From Curtobacterium sp. UCD-KPL2560 (GTDB lineage: Bacteria > Actinomycetota > Actinomycetes > Actinomycetales > Microbacteriaceae), in contig NZ_MCIG01000022.1 of the NCBI RefSeq assembly GCF_001705035.1, positions 1-37,374 on the forward strand: a stretch of 37,374 nt of DNA. Reading direction: 5' to 3'. Of this stretch, positions 24,236 through 31,962 are shown piece after piece (within the stretch, counting starts at the first letter, position 1; each line of letters opens with the position of its first letter). Below the pieces are notes generated by a model that saw only the letters and a list, made by a program, of their open reading frames with translations, made no database searches and was not told where the DNA came from. The translations under genes were made by a program, and so were the position numbers.

Positions 24236-24241
24236 TACCGT
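24236..24241 (+). promoter_or_regulatory. Leaderless-type -10 element of the helicase gene
   Basis: TACCGT matches TANNNT and ends six bases before the ATG at 24248; the intervening TTCCGC has no Shine-Dalgarno. Confidence 0.55.
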
Positions 24242-24247
24242 TTCCGC

Positions 24248-26104
24248 ATGAGCACGGACACCGCCACCACCACCGAGACCGCCGACGAGGGGCCCGTGGT
24301 GACCTTCGCCGACCTCGGCCTGAGCGACCCGGTGCTCAAGGCCGTCAAGGACATCGGCTACGAGACCCCCTCCGCCATCCAGGAAGCGACGATCCCGACG
24401 CTGCTCGCGGGCCGCGACGTCGTCGGCCTCGCGCAGACCGGAACCGGCAAGACCGCGGCGTTCGCGCTGCCGATCCTGTCCCGCATGGAGTCGGGCAGCA
24501 AGGTGCCGCAGGCGCTCGTGCTGTCGCCGACCCGGGAGCTCGCGCTGCAGGTGTGCGAGGCCTTCGAGCAGTTCGCGTCGCACATGAAGCACGTCCACGT
24601 GCTGCCGGTCTACGGCGGCCAGGCGTACGGCGTGCAGCTGTCGGCCCTGCGTCGCGGCGTCGACGTCGTGGTCGGCACCCCCGGCCGCATCATGGACCAC
24701 ATCGCGAAGGGCACGCTCGACCTGTCCGAGCTGAAGTACCTCGTGCTCGACGAGGCCGACGAGATGCTCAAGATGGGCTTCGCCGAGGACGTCGAGACGA
24801 TCCTCGCCGAGACCCCGGACGACAAGCAGGTCGCGCTGTTCTCGGCGACGATGCCCGCGCAGATCCGCCGCATCTCGCAGCAGTACCTCAACGACCCGTC
24901 CGAGATCACGGTCAAGACCAAGACGAAGACGGCCGCGAACATCACGCAGCGGTACCTCATCGTGTCGTACCCGCAGAAGGTCGACGCCCTGACCCGCATC
25001 CTCGAGGTCGAGGACTTCGAGGGCATGATCGTCTTCGTCCGCACCAAGAGCGAGACCGAGACCCTGGCCGAGAAGCTCCGGGCCCGCGGCTACGCGGCGG
25101 CGGCCATCAGCGGTGACGTCGCCCAGGCGCAGCGCGAGCGCACCGTGAACCAGCTCAAGTCGGGCAAGCTCGACATCCTCGTGGCGACCGACGTCGCGGC
25201 CCGTGGTCTCGACGTCGACCGCATCACCCACGTGGTGAACTTCGACATCCCCGTCGACATCGAGTCCTACGTGCACCGCATCGGCCGCACCGGTCGTGCC
25301 GGCCGCAAGGGCGACTCGATCAGCTTCGTCACGCCGCGCGAGCGTCGCCTGCTCTCGGCGATCGAGCGCCACACCAAGCAGCCGCTCACGCAGATGCAGC
25401 TACCGACGATCGACGACGTCAACGAGACGCGCCTGACCCGCTTCGACGACGCGATCACCGCCGCGCTCGAGCAGCAGGACCGCATCGAGAAGTTCCGCGA
25501 GGTCATCGCGCACTACGTCCGCAACCACGACGTCCCCGCCGAGGACGTCTCCGCGGCCCTCGCCGTCGTCGCCCAGGGTGACGACCCGCTGCTGCTCGAC
25601 CCGAACTCGGACGCGCTCCGCAACCAGGTCGACCGTGACGGCCGTCGTGGCGACGACCGCGCCGACCGTGGTGACCGCGGTGACCGTGCCGAGCGCGGTC
25701 CCCGTCGCTCGCAGCCGATGGCCGCGTACCGCATCGAGGTCGGCCGCCGGCACCGTGTCGAGCCGCGCCAGATCGTCGGCGCGCTCGCGAACGAGGGCGG
25801 GCTCCGCCGCGACGACTTCGGGTCGATCCAGATCCGCCCGGACTTCTCGATCGTCGAGCTGCCCCAGGACATGGACCCGGGCGTGCTCGACCGCCTGTCG
25901 GACACCCGGATCAGCGGCAAGCTCATCGAGATCCGCCCGGACTCCCGCGGCGGCGGTGCCCGTCGCGACGACCGCGGCTCGCGCGGCGGGTACGACCGCG
26001 ACTCGCGCGGCGGTGGCCGGGGCGGCTACGACCGCGACTCCCGTGGTGGCGACCGTGACGACCGCGGCGGCGACGACCGCGGTGCGCGCCGACCGCGGTA
26101 CTGA
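24248..26104 (+). CDS. deaD: DEAD-box RNA helicase (DeaD/CsdA-like)
   Basis: This 618-residue ATP-dependent RNA helicase is likely involved in ribosome assembly or mRNA turnover, often cold-related. All core motifs are present: Q motif (F20, GYETPSAIQ), AQTGTGKT (62-69), PTREL (94-98), DEAD (168-171), SAT (199-201), VATDVAARGLDV and HRIGRTGR (343-350). A DbpA-type RNA-binding domain follows (YRIEVGRRHRVEPRQIVGAL to GKLIEIRP in reading order), then an Arg/Gly/Asp-rich tail with DRDSRGG repeats typical of disordered RNA-binding tails. The ATG at 24248 is chosen over an upstream in-frame start, because the Q motif follows directly and a leaderless -10 lies six bases upstream. It ends before a 20-base-pair hairpin. 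Confidence 0.95.
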   Translation: MSTDTATTTETADEGPVVTFADLGLSDPVLKAVKDIGYETPSAIQEATIPTLLAGRDVVGLAQTGTGKTAAFALPILSRMESGSKVPQALVLSPTRELALQVCEAFEQFASHMKHVHVLPVYGGQAYGVQLSALRRGVDVVVGTPGRIMDHIAKGTLDLSELKYLVLDEADEMLKMGFAEDVETILAETPDDKQVALFSATMPAQIRRISQQYLNDPSEITVKTKTKTAANITQRYLIVSYPQKVDALTRILEVEDFEGMIVFVRTKSETETLAEKLRARGYAAAAISGDVAQAQRERTVNQLKSGKLDILVATDVAARGLDVDRITHVVNFDIPVDIESYVHRIGRTGRAGRKGDSISFVTPRERRLLSAIERHTKQPLTQMQLPTIDDVNETRLTRFDDAITAALEQQDRIEKFREVIAHYVRNHDVPAEDVSAALAVVAQGDDPLLLDPNSDALRNQVDRDGRRGDDRADRGDRGDRAERGPRRSQPMAAYRIEVGRRHRVEPRQIVGALANEGGLRRDDFGSIQIRPDFSIVELPQDMDPGVLDRLSDTRISGKLIEIRPDSRGGGARRDDRGSRGGYDRDSRGGGRGGYDRDSRGGDRDDRGGDDRGARRPRY

Positions 26105-26140
26105 TGCGCTGACCGGGCGCGCTGCGGCGTCCCCGGTCCC

Positions 26141-26182
26141 GACGGGCGTGCCCGGACCTCCCGAGGTCCGGGCACGCCCGTC
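26141..26182 (+). terminator. Perfect 20-bp hairpin after the helicase gene
   Basis: The arms 26141-26160 and 26163-26182 are perfectly complementary over 20 bases, with only CC between them. It starts 36 bases after the helicase stop. There is no U tract, which is common for terminators of GC-rich actinobacteria. It is unrelated to the REP-like family. Confidence 0.7.
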
Positions 26183-26206
26183 GTCGTCCACCGGCCGGTC
26201 GGGGGG

Positions 26207-26252
26207 TTGCGGCACGGTGGACAGAGCGGTTCACTCGGACGAGGGCACCGTG
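26207..26252 (+). promoter_or_regulatory. Possible promoter and operator of the BLUF-TetR gene
   Basis: CACGGTG (26213-26219) and CACCGTG (26246-26252) form an inverted repeat with 26 bases between. A TTGCGG (26207-26212) and TTCACT (26230-26235) 17 bases apart could be a weak promoter. If both are real, one half-site lies in the spacer and the other just after the start point, a layout suited to autoregulation. This is speculative. Confidence 0.35.
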
Positions 26253-26277
26253 TCCGGCCGTCAGGAGGCATCCACCC

Positions 26278-27327
26278 ATGCGTTCGATCGTCTACACCAG
26301 CACGCAGACCCGTCCGATCACGGACGCGGAGCTCGCCCAGATCCTGGCCGTCGGCCGTGAGAAGAACACGAGCATGGGCGTGACGGGCATCCTCGCGCAC
26401 AAGGGGGACAACTGCATCGGCATCCTCGAGGGGGACGACGAGGTCGTGGGCGCCCGCTTCGAGCAGGTCCGCCTCGACCCCCGCCACACCAACGTGCGGG
26501 TGCTGCTCGACGAACCCATCCAGCAGCGGTCGTTCCCGGACTGGTCGATGGCGTTCCAGCCACTCGACCCGCTGATGCAGCAGGTCCCGGGCTTCAGTGA
26601 CCTGTTCGCCCCCGGGCAACCCGCCGACCCGGCGTTCGGGTCGGCCCGGGCACGCGGGCTGCTCGAGTGGTTCCGGAAGCACCCGCTCGCGCCGCTGACG
26701 AGCCGCACCGCGGAGGAGGACGAGGCGCCCCGCTCCCTGGCGATCATCGGCGCCATCATCGCGCTGCGCGACGGCGGTGTCTCGCGGTTCGGGCTCGACG
26801 TCGCAGCGGCGCACGCGGGCATGCCCGTCGAGGACCTGCGGCAGGTCTTCCCGACCGAGGGGTCGCTGCTCGCGGCCACGGTCGAGCGGTGGACGCGGAC
26901 GGTCTCGGGTCCGCTGACGCCGCTCATCGCGGAGAAGGGCACGGTCGCGTTCCTGCACGCCCTCCTCCTCGCGCAGTCCGAGGAACCGGCGCTGGTCGAG
27001 CTCCTGGCTGCGAGCCTGGCGTCCGCGGCCGACCCGACCGTGGACGGTGCCGACTACCACCGCTCGACGTACCGGCGCTTCCGGCAGACGATCCGGGACG
27101 GCCTGGCCGCGGACGTCCGCGAGGGTCGGGAGCCCGCGACGATGGACCCGGTCCGCGGTGCACAGCAGCTCCTCGCCCTGCACGACGGCCTCCGGCTGCA
27201 GGCGCTCCTCACCGCGGACACCGACCTCGTCGACGCGTTCGACCGTGCGGCGACCCGCCTGCGCCGCGGCTGGTCCGAGCAGTACGAGCAGCCGTCCTAC
27301 TGGGACGTCCCGGTCACCGGCGCCTGA
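26278..27327 (+). CDS. BLUF-domain protein fused to a TetR-like DNA-binding region
   Basis: This 349-residue fusion starts at ATG 26278 with AGGAGG nine bases upstream. Residues 1-96 are a BLUF blue-light/flavin domain: IVYTS with Tyr6, REKNTSMGVTGIL with Asn30, the ILEGDDE strand, RHTNVRVLLDEPIQQRSF and DWSMAF with Trp89 and Met91. The Gln that BLUF domains carry two residues before LEG (pattern FxQxLEG) is Gly48 here (CIGILEG, codon GGC). Residues about 152-205 look like a TetR helix-turn-helix (ALRDGGVSRFGLDVAAAHAG then VFPTEGSLLAA), followed by a helical TetR-type C-terminal domain to the end. It is a predicted transcription factor with a BLUF sensor. Whether it responds to light is doubtful without the Gln. 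It is monocistronic. Confidence 0.87.
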   Translation: MRSIVYTSTQTRPITDAELAQILAVGREKNTSMGVTGILAHKGDNCIGILEGDDEVVGARFEQVRLDPRHTNVRVLLDEPIQQRSFPDWSMAFQPLDPLMQQVPGFSDLFAPGQPADPAFGSARARGLLEWFRKHPLAPLTSRTAEEDEAPRSLAIIGAIIALRDGGVSRFGLDVAAAHAGMPVEDLRQVFPTEGSLLAATVERWTRTVSGPLTPLIAEKGTVAFLHALLLAQSEEPALVELLAASLASAADPTVDGADYHRSTYRRFRQTIRDGLAADVREGREPATMDPVRGAQQLLALHDGLRLQALLTADTDLVDAFDRAATRLRRGWSEQYEQPSYWDVPVTGA

Positions 27328-27358
27328 CGACCGGGTGCCGGTGTCGGCGACGCGGACG

Positions 27359-27820
27359 TCAGGGTGCGCCCAGCAGCTGCACGAGCGCGACGGTGGACAG
27401 GACGAACGCCACGACGGCGGCGCTCGACCGGAGCACGTCGATCCGCTGCCAGCGCACCAGCACCCGCTCCCAGCCCGCCGGGGGAGCCGTCGGGTCCCAG
27501 CCGTCCACCCGGATGTTGATCGGGACGGTCCCGAGGAACGACGCGAGGACGAACACCAGGAGGGCGGACGCGGCGGCGACCCGCCACCCGAGGCCGTCGG
27601 CGGTGCCGACGGTCACGAGCACGGCGACCGTCGACAGCACGGACGGCACCATCAGCGCGGGGACGAGGACCCGCAGCGTGCGCACGAGCGCGATCCGCGT
27701 GCGGAGGTGCGCCTCGTCGGGCAGCGCGGCCATCGCGGGGTGGACGCCCCAGCGGACGACGAGCTCCTCGCCGGCGAGCAGCCCCAGCAGGACCAGGTGG
27801 ACCACCAGGAGGGCGGTCAC
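27359..27820 (-). CDS. DUF1772 family membrane protein
   Basis: This 153-residue protein has four hydrophobic segments (VTALLVVHLVLLGLLAGEEL at the start, then LVRTLRVLVPALMVPSVLST, AAASALLVFVLASFLGT and a C-terminal AAVVAFVLSTVALVQLL, in reading order). It matches the DUF1772/anthrone-oxygenase-like group, including the VPINxRV motif (VPINIRVDGWD) and a WxRxxxLR segment (WQRIDVLRS). Function in bacteria is not established. The GTG at 27820 overlaps the TGA of a 15-residue leader frame (GTGA) and has GGGAG six bases upstream. It lies downstream of the epimerase gene on the same strand after 206 bases. Confidence 0.85.
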   Translation of the reverse strand: MTALLVVHLVLLGLLAGEELVVRWGVHPAMAALPDEAHLRTRIALVRTLRVLVPALMVPSVLSTVAVLVTVGTADGLGWRVAAASALLVFVLASFLGTVPINIRVDGWDPTAPPAGWERVLVRWQRIDVLRSSAAVVAFVLSTVALVQLLGAP

Positions 27821-27864
27821 CGGGTGCTCCCGGTGGTGGGTTCGGGGGCGGGCGTTCGGGACAC
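27817..27864 (-). CDS. Possible 15-residue leader peptide
   Basis: GTG at 27864 is preceded by GAGGAGGACCC, a strong ribosome-binding site, and opens a 15-codon frame (MSRTPAPEPTTGSTR) whose TGA overlaps the GTG of the DUF1772 gene. The arrangement suggests a coupling leader rather than a functional peptide. The peptide is Pro/Thr-rich. It could be chance, but the strong site and the exact overlap argue for translation. Confidence 0.45.
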   Translation of the reverse strand: MSRTPAPEPTTGSTR

Positions 27865-28026
27865 GGGTCCTCCTCGGGGTGGTGGCGCGGGACGTGTCGC
27901 CACACTCGTCGGACGCGCTCACGCGGCGCTGACGTCGTCCTGACGCCGCGGTGGCTGTCCGTCGGCCGGGCGCGGCCGGGTCGACGACGGCCGGGTGGCG
28001 GGGTGGCGGGGTGACCGGCCGGACGG

Positions 28027-28956
28027 TCAGGCCACCAGGCCCTCGGCGGTCCGCCGGCAGACCTCGTCCCACGGCGTCGGCTCGAGCCCGAGGTGCGCCC
28101 GGGTCGCGCGGTCGTCGACGACGTACGGCCCGGTCCACTGGTAGCCGAGCTGGGCGACCTCGCGCATGAACGGCACGACGGTCCCGAGTGCGCGGAACAC
28201 CCCGATCGGCAGCGACCGGACCCGCACGGCGGGCTTGCCGACCGACCGCAGCACGTCGGTGAGCGCCTGCTCCTGCGTGCGCGGCGCGTTCGTCGGCACG
28301 ATCCACGTCCGCCCGTGCGCGGTCGGGTCGTCGGTCGCGGCGACGAGCGTGCGGGCGACGTCCCCGACGTCGGTGTACGAGTGCGGCTGGTCGGTCCGGC
28401 CGATCACCGTGGCCGCCCTCCCGCGCAGCGCCCCGGGGAGGACCCGCGTGACGTGCCCGTTCGCCCCCACGCCCGGTCCGACGTAGTCGGCACCGCGGAC
28501 CTCGACGGCGCGGAGCCGGCCGGCCTCGTGCGCGGCGCGGGCGTCCGCCCACATCCGGGCCCGGAGGATGCCCTTGTGGTCGGTCGCCGCGTCGGGCAGG
28601 TCGGCGTGCATCGGTCCGGTCACCGGGCCGTACGGGTACAGGTTGCCCGTGATCCCGTAGACCGCGCCGGTCCGCTCGGCGGTCTCGAGCAGCGCGGTGG
28701 CGAGCGGCGGCCACACGCGCTCCCACTGGGTGTAGTCGCCCGGGTTCGCGCAGTTGTACAGGGCAGCGGCGCCCTCGGTGACCCGGGTGAGGGCCGCGGC
28801 GTCGGACGCGTCGAGGGCGACGTGCCGGGCGCCGGCGACCCCGCTGTCCCGTCCGGAGCGGGTGACGACGACGACCTCGTCGCCGCGCCCGGCGAGGTGG
28901 GCGGCGACGTGGCGGCCGACGGGGCCGGCGCCGACGACGACGTGGTGACGGGACAT
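28027..28956 (-). CDS. NAD-dependent epimerase/dehydratase-like protein
   Basis: This 309-residue Rossmann-fold protein is of the atypical SDR/NmrA-epimerase group. The nucleotide-binding loop is GAGPVGRHVAAHLAGRG (from Gly9). Other family-like segments are VVVVTRSGRD, the LYNCANPGDYTQW active-site region, ITGNLYPYGP and a substrate-region VRGADYVGPG. The ATG at 28956 has AGGAGG four bases upstream. It is divergent from a TetR gene with 123 bases between starts holding three palindromes, so it is almost certainly regulated by that TetR protein. The substrate is unknown; sugars or reactive electrophiles are both possible. Confidence 0.88.
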   Translation of the reverse strand: MSRHHVVVGAGPVGRHVAAHLAGRGDEVVVVTRSGRDSGVAGARHVALDASDAAALTRVTEGAAALYNCANPGDYTQWERVWPPLATALLETAERTGAVYGITGNLYPYGPVTGPMHADLPDAATDHKGILRARMWADARAAHEAGRLRAVEVRGADYVGPGVGANGHVTRVLPGALRGRAATVIGRTDQPHSYTDVGDVARTLVAATDDPTAHGRTWIVPTNAPRTQEQALTDVLRSVGKPAVRVRSLPIGVFRALGTVVPFMREVAQLGYQWTGPYVVDDRATRAHLGLEPTPWDEVCRRTAEGLVA

Positions 28957-28977
28957 GGTGCCTCCTGGCAGGTCTGG

Positions 28978-29060
28978 GAGAGCAGTGCTCTCGGAACTGA
29001 GTGTGGAGGACGGCGGCGCAGATTGCAAGAGCAGTGCTCTCGTTCGCGTGCACTGCTCTC
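28978..29060. promoter_or_regulatory. Three TetR-type operators
   Basis: GAGAGCAGTGCTCTC (28978-28992), AGAGCAGTGCTCT (29028-29040) and GTGCACTGCTCTC (29048-29060, the reverse orientation with one altered end) are near-identical palindromic sites. Centres are 49 and 19 bases apart, within the divergent region of the epimerase and TetR genes. The last lies seven bases before a possible -10 of the TetR gene, consistent with autorepression. Confidence 0.75.
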
Positions 29061-29079
29061 GCGTGGCAGGCTGGACGGC

Positions 29080-29838
29080 ATGGTGGACAAGGCCCCGACC
29101 GCGCGTGCGCTCGCCCGCGAGACCGTCCGCACCGCGATCCTCGACGCGGCACGGGCCCGGCTGACCGAGGAGGGGCCGGCGCAGCTGAGCCTCCGCGCCG
29201 TCGCCCGCGACGTCGGCATGGTCTCGTCTGCCGTGTACCGGTACTTCCCGAGCCGCGACGACCTGCTCACGGCGCTGCTCGTGCTCGACTACGACGAGCT
29301 CGGTGCCGCCGTCGAGGCCGCCGAGTCGCCCGTCGACCGCGCGGACCACGTCGGTCGCTGGGTCGCCGCGTGCCGCGCGATCCGCGGGTGGGCGGTCGCG
29401 CACCCCGGCGACTTCGCGCTGCTCTACGGCTCGCCGGTCCCCGGCTACGTCGCGCCGCAGGACACCGTCGCGCCCGCGTCGCGCACGACGCACGTGCTCC
29501 TGCGGGTGGTCACCGACGCGTGGGCCGCGGTCCCCGGGTCGGCCCTGCCCCCGGACTGGAGGCTCGGTGCGGGCCCGTCGGTCGACTCGCGCCCCGGGAC
29601 CGCCGCGTCCGTCGCCGACGCGGTCCGGTACGCCGCGACCCACGGCTTCCACGCCGACCCCGCACCCGAGGTCGTGCTCCGCACGCTGATGGCCTGGACC
29701 ACCGTGTACGGGATGCTGTCGTTCGAGCTCTTCGGGCACGCCGTCGGGTCGGTGTCCGAGCACGCCGCGTACTTCGACGAGGTCGTCGTCCGCCTCGCGC
29801 ACGACCTGGGCCTCGCCTCGCCGCATCCCGTCCCCTGA
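29080..29838 (+). CDS. TetR/AcrR-family transcriptional regulator
   Basis: This 252-residue regulator has an N-terminal helix-turn-helix at about 20-60 (AILDAARARLTEEG, LRAVARDVGM, SSAVYRYFPSRDDLL) and a long C-terminal ligand domain with WVAACRAIRGWAVAHPGDFALLYG, resembling the C-terminal domain of the TetR_C_13 group. The ATG at 29080 has no Shine-Dalgarno; CAGGCT ends seven bases upstream, so the transcript may be leaderless. Three palindromes lie between it and the divergent epimerase gene, making that gene and itself its probable targets. It ends about 96 bases before the start of the glycosyltransferase operon. Confidence 0.92.
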   Translation: MVDKAPTARALARETVRTAILDAARARLTEEGPAQLSLRAVARDVGMVSSAVYRYFPSRDDLLTALLVLDYDELGAAVEAAESPVDRADHVGRWVAACRAIRGWAVAHPGDFALLYGSPVPGYVAPQDTVAPASRTTHVLLRVVTDAWAAVPGSALPPDWRLGAGPSVDSRPGTAASVADAVRYAATHGFHADPAPEVVLRTLMAWTTVYGMLSFELFGHAVGSVSEHAAYFDEVVVRLAHDLGLASPHPVP

Positions 29839-29934
29839 ACGGGGCGTCGGCTGACAGGTGTGGTGCACCTACGGTAGACAGGCCTGTACCGACGCACTCA
29901 CCAGCGTCGCCCGGCACATCAGGGGAGGATGCCG

Positions 29935-31962
29935 ATGACCGCGATCGACGTCAGTCGTCAGGACCGTCGACGTCTGACGTCCGGCACCCCGCCCCGGCGG
30001 CTCGCCGCGGTCCGCACGGTCGCCCTGCTCGCGTCGATCGCCGGGCTGAACTACATCGTGTGGCGCTGGGCGGCGTCGGTGAACTGGCACTCCTGGTGGA
30101 TCGCCGTGCCGCTGATCCTCGCCGAGACGTACAGCGTGATCGACTCGCTCCTGTTCGCCTTCGGCGCCTGGCGGCTCCGGGAGCGCGGGCAACCGCCGAC
30201 GAAGCCCGACGGGGACGTCACGGTCGACGTCTTCATCACGACCTACAACGAGCCGGTCGAGCTCGTCGTGCGCACCGCCCGCGCGGCGAAGGCGATCACG
30301 CACCCGCACGAGACGTGGATCCTCGACGACGGCAACCGCCCCGAGATGCGCGCGGCGGCGGAGTCGCTCGGCATCGGCGTGATCACCCGTGGTGCGGACT
30401 GGGTGGACCGCCCCCGGCACGCCAAGGCCGGCAACCTCAACAACGCCCTGCTCGCGACCCAGGGCGAGTTCCTCCTCATCCTCGACGCCGACCAGGTGCC
30501 CGAGCCGGAGATCCTCGACCGCACCCTCGGCTACTTCAAGGACGAGCGGATGGCGCTCGTGCAGACGCCGCAGTGGTTCGAGAACGTCCCCGACGCCGAC
30601 CTGCTCGGCAGCCAGGCCCCGCTGTTCTACGGTCCGATCCAGCAGTCGAAGGACGGCTGGAACGCCGCGTTCTTCTGCGGCTCGAACGCGATCCTCCGGC
30701 GCGAGGCACTCATGCAGCTCGGCGTGACGCGGTACGTCCGCGAGGTCCAGGAGTCGGTCGAGCGCACCATCCGCACCTCGCGGACGCTCCTGGCCCGTGC
30801 CCGCGAGACCGAGACCGACCCGCGCGTGCTCGACGCCCTCGACGGTGCCGAGCAGGTCGTCGAGCGCGCCCGCGACCAGGTCGACCGGGGCGTGCCGCTC
30901 GGTGACGTCACGTACGACTTCCAGCGCGGCATCGACGCGATCGCCTTCCGCTTCGCGGCCGCCGACCTCGAGTCCGTGCGCCGCGACCTGCAGGAGCTCG
31001 CCGCGATGTCGACCGAGGCGGACACGTTCGCGGGGCTCGACGACGCGGCGCTCGACGTGCTCGGCCGTCGGGACGCGTCGCCGGTCGCCGCGATCGAGTC
31101 CATCGCCGTGCTCGCCCGCGCGCTCGACGTCAACCGCGACGACGAGGCGCAGCCGATCATGCCGCTGGCGACGATCTCGGTGACCGAGGACATGGCGACC
31201 GCGATGCGCCTGCACGGCCTCGGGTGGCGCTCCGCGTACCACGACGAGATCCTCGCCAAGGGCCTCGCGCCCGAGGACCTGCCGACCATGCTCGTGCAGC
31301 GGCTCCGCTGGGCGCAGGGCACCATGCAGGTGTTCTTCCGCGAGAACCCCCTCGTGCAGAAGGGCCTGTCGTGGGGGCAGCGGCTCATGTACTTCTCGAC
31401 GATGTGGAGCTACCTGTCCGGCTTCGCCGCTGTGGTCTACATCGCGGCGCCGGTGCTCTGCCTGTCGTTCGGGGTCGTCCCGGTCCAGGCGTACAGCGTC
31501 GACTTCTTCGTCCGGCTCATCCCCTTCCTCGTGCTCAACCAGCTGCTGTTCTGGGTGGTGGCCGCCGGCAGACCGACCTGGCGCGGGCAGCAGTACTCGC
31601 TCGCGCTGTTCCCGGTGTGGATCGAGTCGGTCACGAGCGCCTTCGACAACGTGTTCCGCGGTCGCCCGCTCGGGTTCCGCGTCACGCCGAAGGTCCGCGA
31701 CGAGTCCGAGCAGAAGCCGCGGTGGGACCTCGTCAAGCCGCAGCTGTACGCGATGGGGGCGCTCGTCGCCGCGCTCGTGCTCATCGGCATCCGGTACCTG
31801 ACCGGTCAGGCGGAGGGCATCGCCCCGCTCGTGAACACCGCATGGGTCCTCTTCGACCTGTTCATCTTCAGCATCGTGATCCGGGCCGTGCGCTACCGCG
31901 GTCCGGGTCCGGGCACGCCCCAGTCCGAACACGAGTCCTCGACCGCAGGAGGCCCGCTGTGA
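29935..31962 (+). CDS. Cellulose-synthase-like family 2 glycosyltransferase
   Basis: This 675-residue membrane glycosyltransferase resembles bacterial cellulose synthase catalytic subunits: two N-terminal helices, a cytoplasmic GT2 domain, then several C-terminal helices from about residue 480. Catalytic motifs are DDG (131-133), DAD (184-186), TED (417-419) and QRLRW (455-459). The gap between DAD and TED is about 230 residues, far more than the roughly 100 of BcsA; the extra part is a predicted helical insertion rich in Arg/Glu/Ala (about 270-405). No PilZ domain is evident. I chose the ATG at 29935 over that at 29929 because GGGGAGG lies six bases before it. The stop overlaps the next start (GTGA). 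It likely makes a beta-glucan or similar polymer; the product is inferred. Confidence 0.92.
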   Translation: MTAIDVSRQDRRRLTSGTPPRRLAAVRTVALLASIAGLNYIVWRWAASVNWHSWWIAVPLILAETYSVIDSLLFAFGAWRLRERGQPPTKPDGDVTVDVFITTYNEPVELVVRTARAAKAITHPHETWILDDGNRPEMRAAAESLGIGVITRGADWVDRPRHAKAGNLNNALLATQGEFLLILDADQVPEPEILDRTLGYFKDERMALVQTPQWFENVPDADLLGSQAPLFYGPIQQSKDGWNAAFFCGSNAILRREALMQLGVTRYVREVQESVERTIRTSRTLLARARETETDPRVLDALDGAEQVVERARDQVDRGVPLGDVTYDFQRGIDAIAFRFAAADLESVRRDLQELAAMSTEADTFAGLDDAALDVLGRRDASPVAAIESIAVLARALDVNRDDEAQPIMPLATISVTEDMATAMRLHGLGWRSAYHDEILAKGLAPEDLPTMLVQRLRWAQGTMQVFFRENPLVQKGLSWGQRLMYFSTMWSYLSGFAAVVYIAAPVLCLSFGVVPVQAYSVDFFVRLIPFLVLNQLLFWVVAAGRPTWRGQQYSLALFPVWIESVTSAFDNVFRGRPLGFRVTPKVRDESEQKPRWDLVKPQLYAMGALVAALVLIGIRYLTGQAEGIAPLVNTAWVLFDLFIFSIVIRAVRYRGPGPGTPQSEHESSTAGGPL

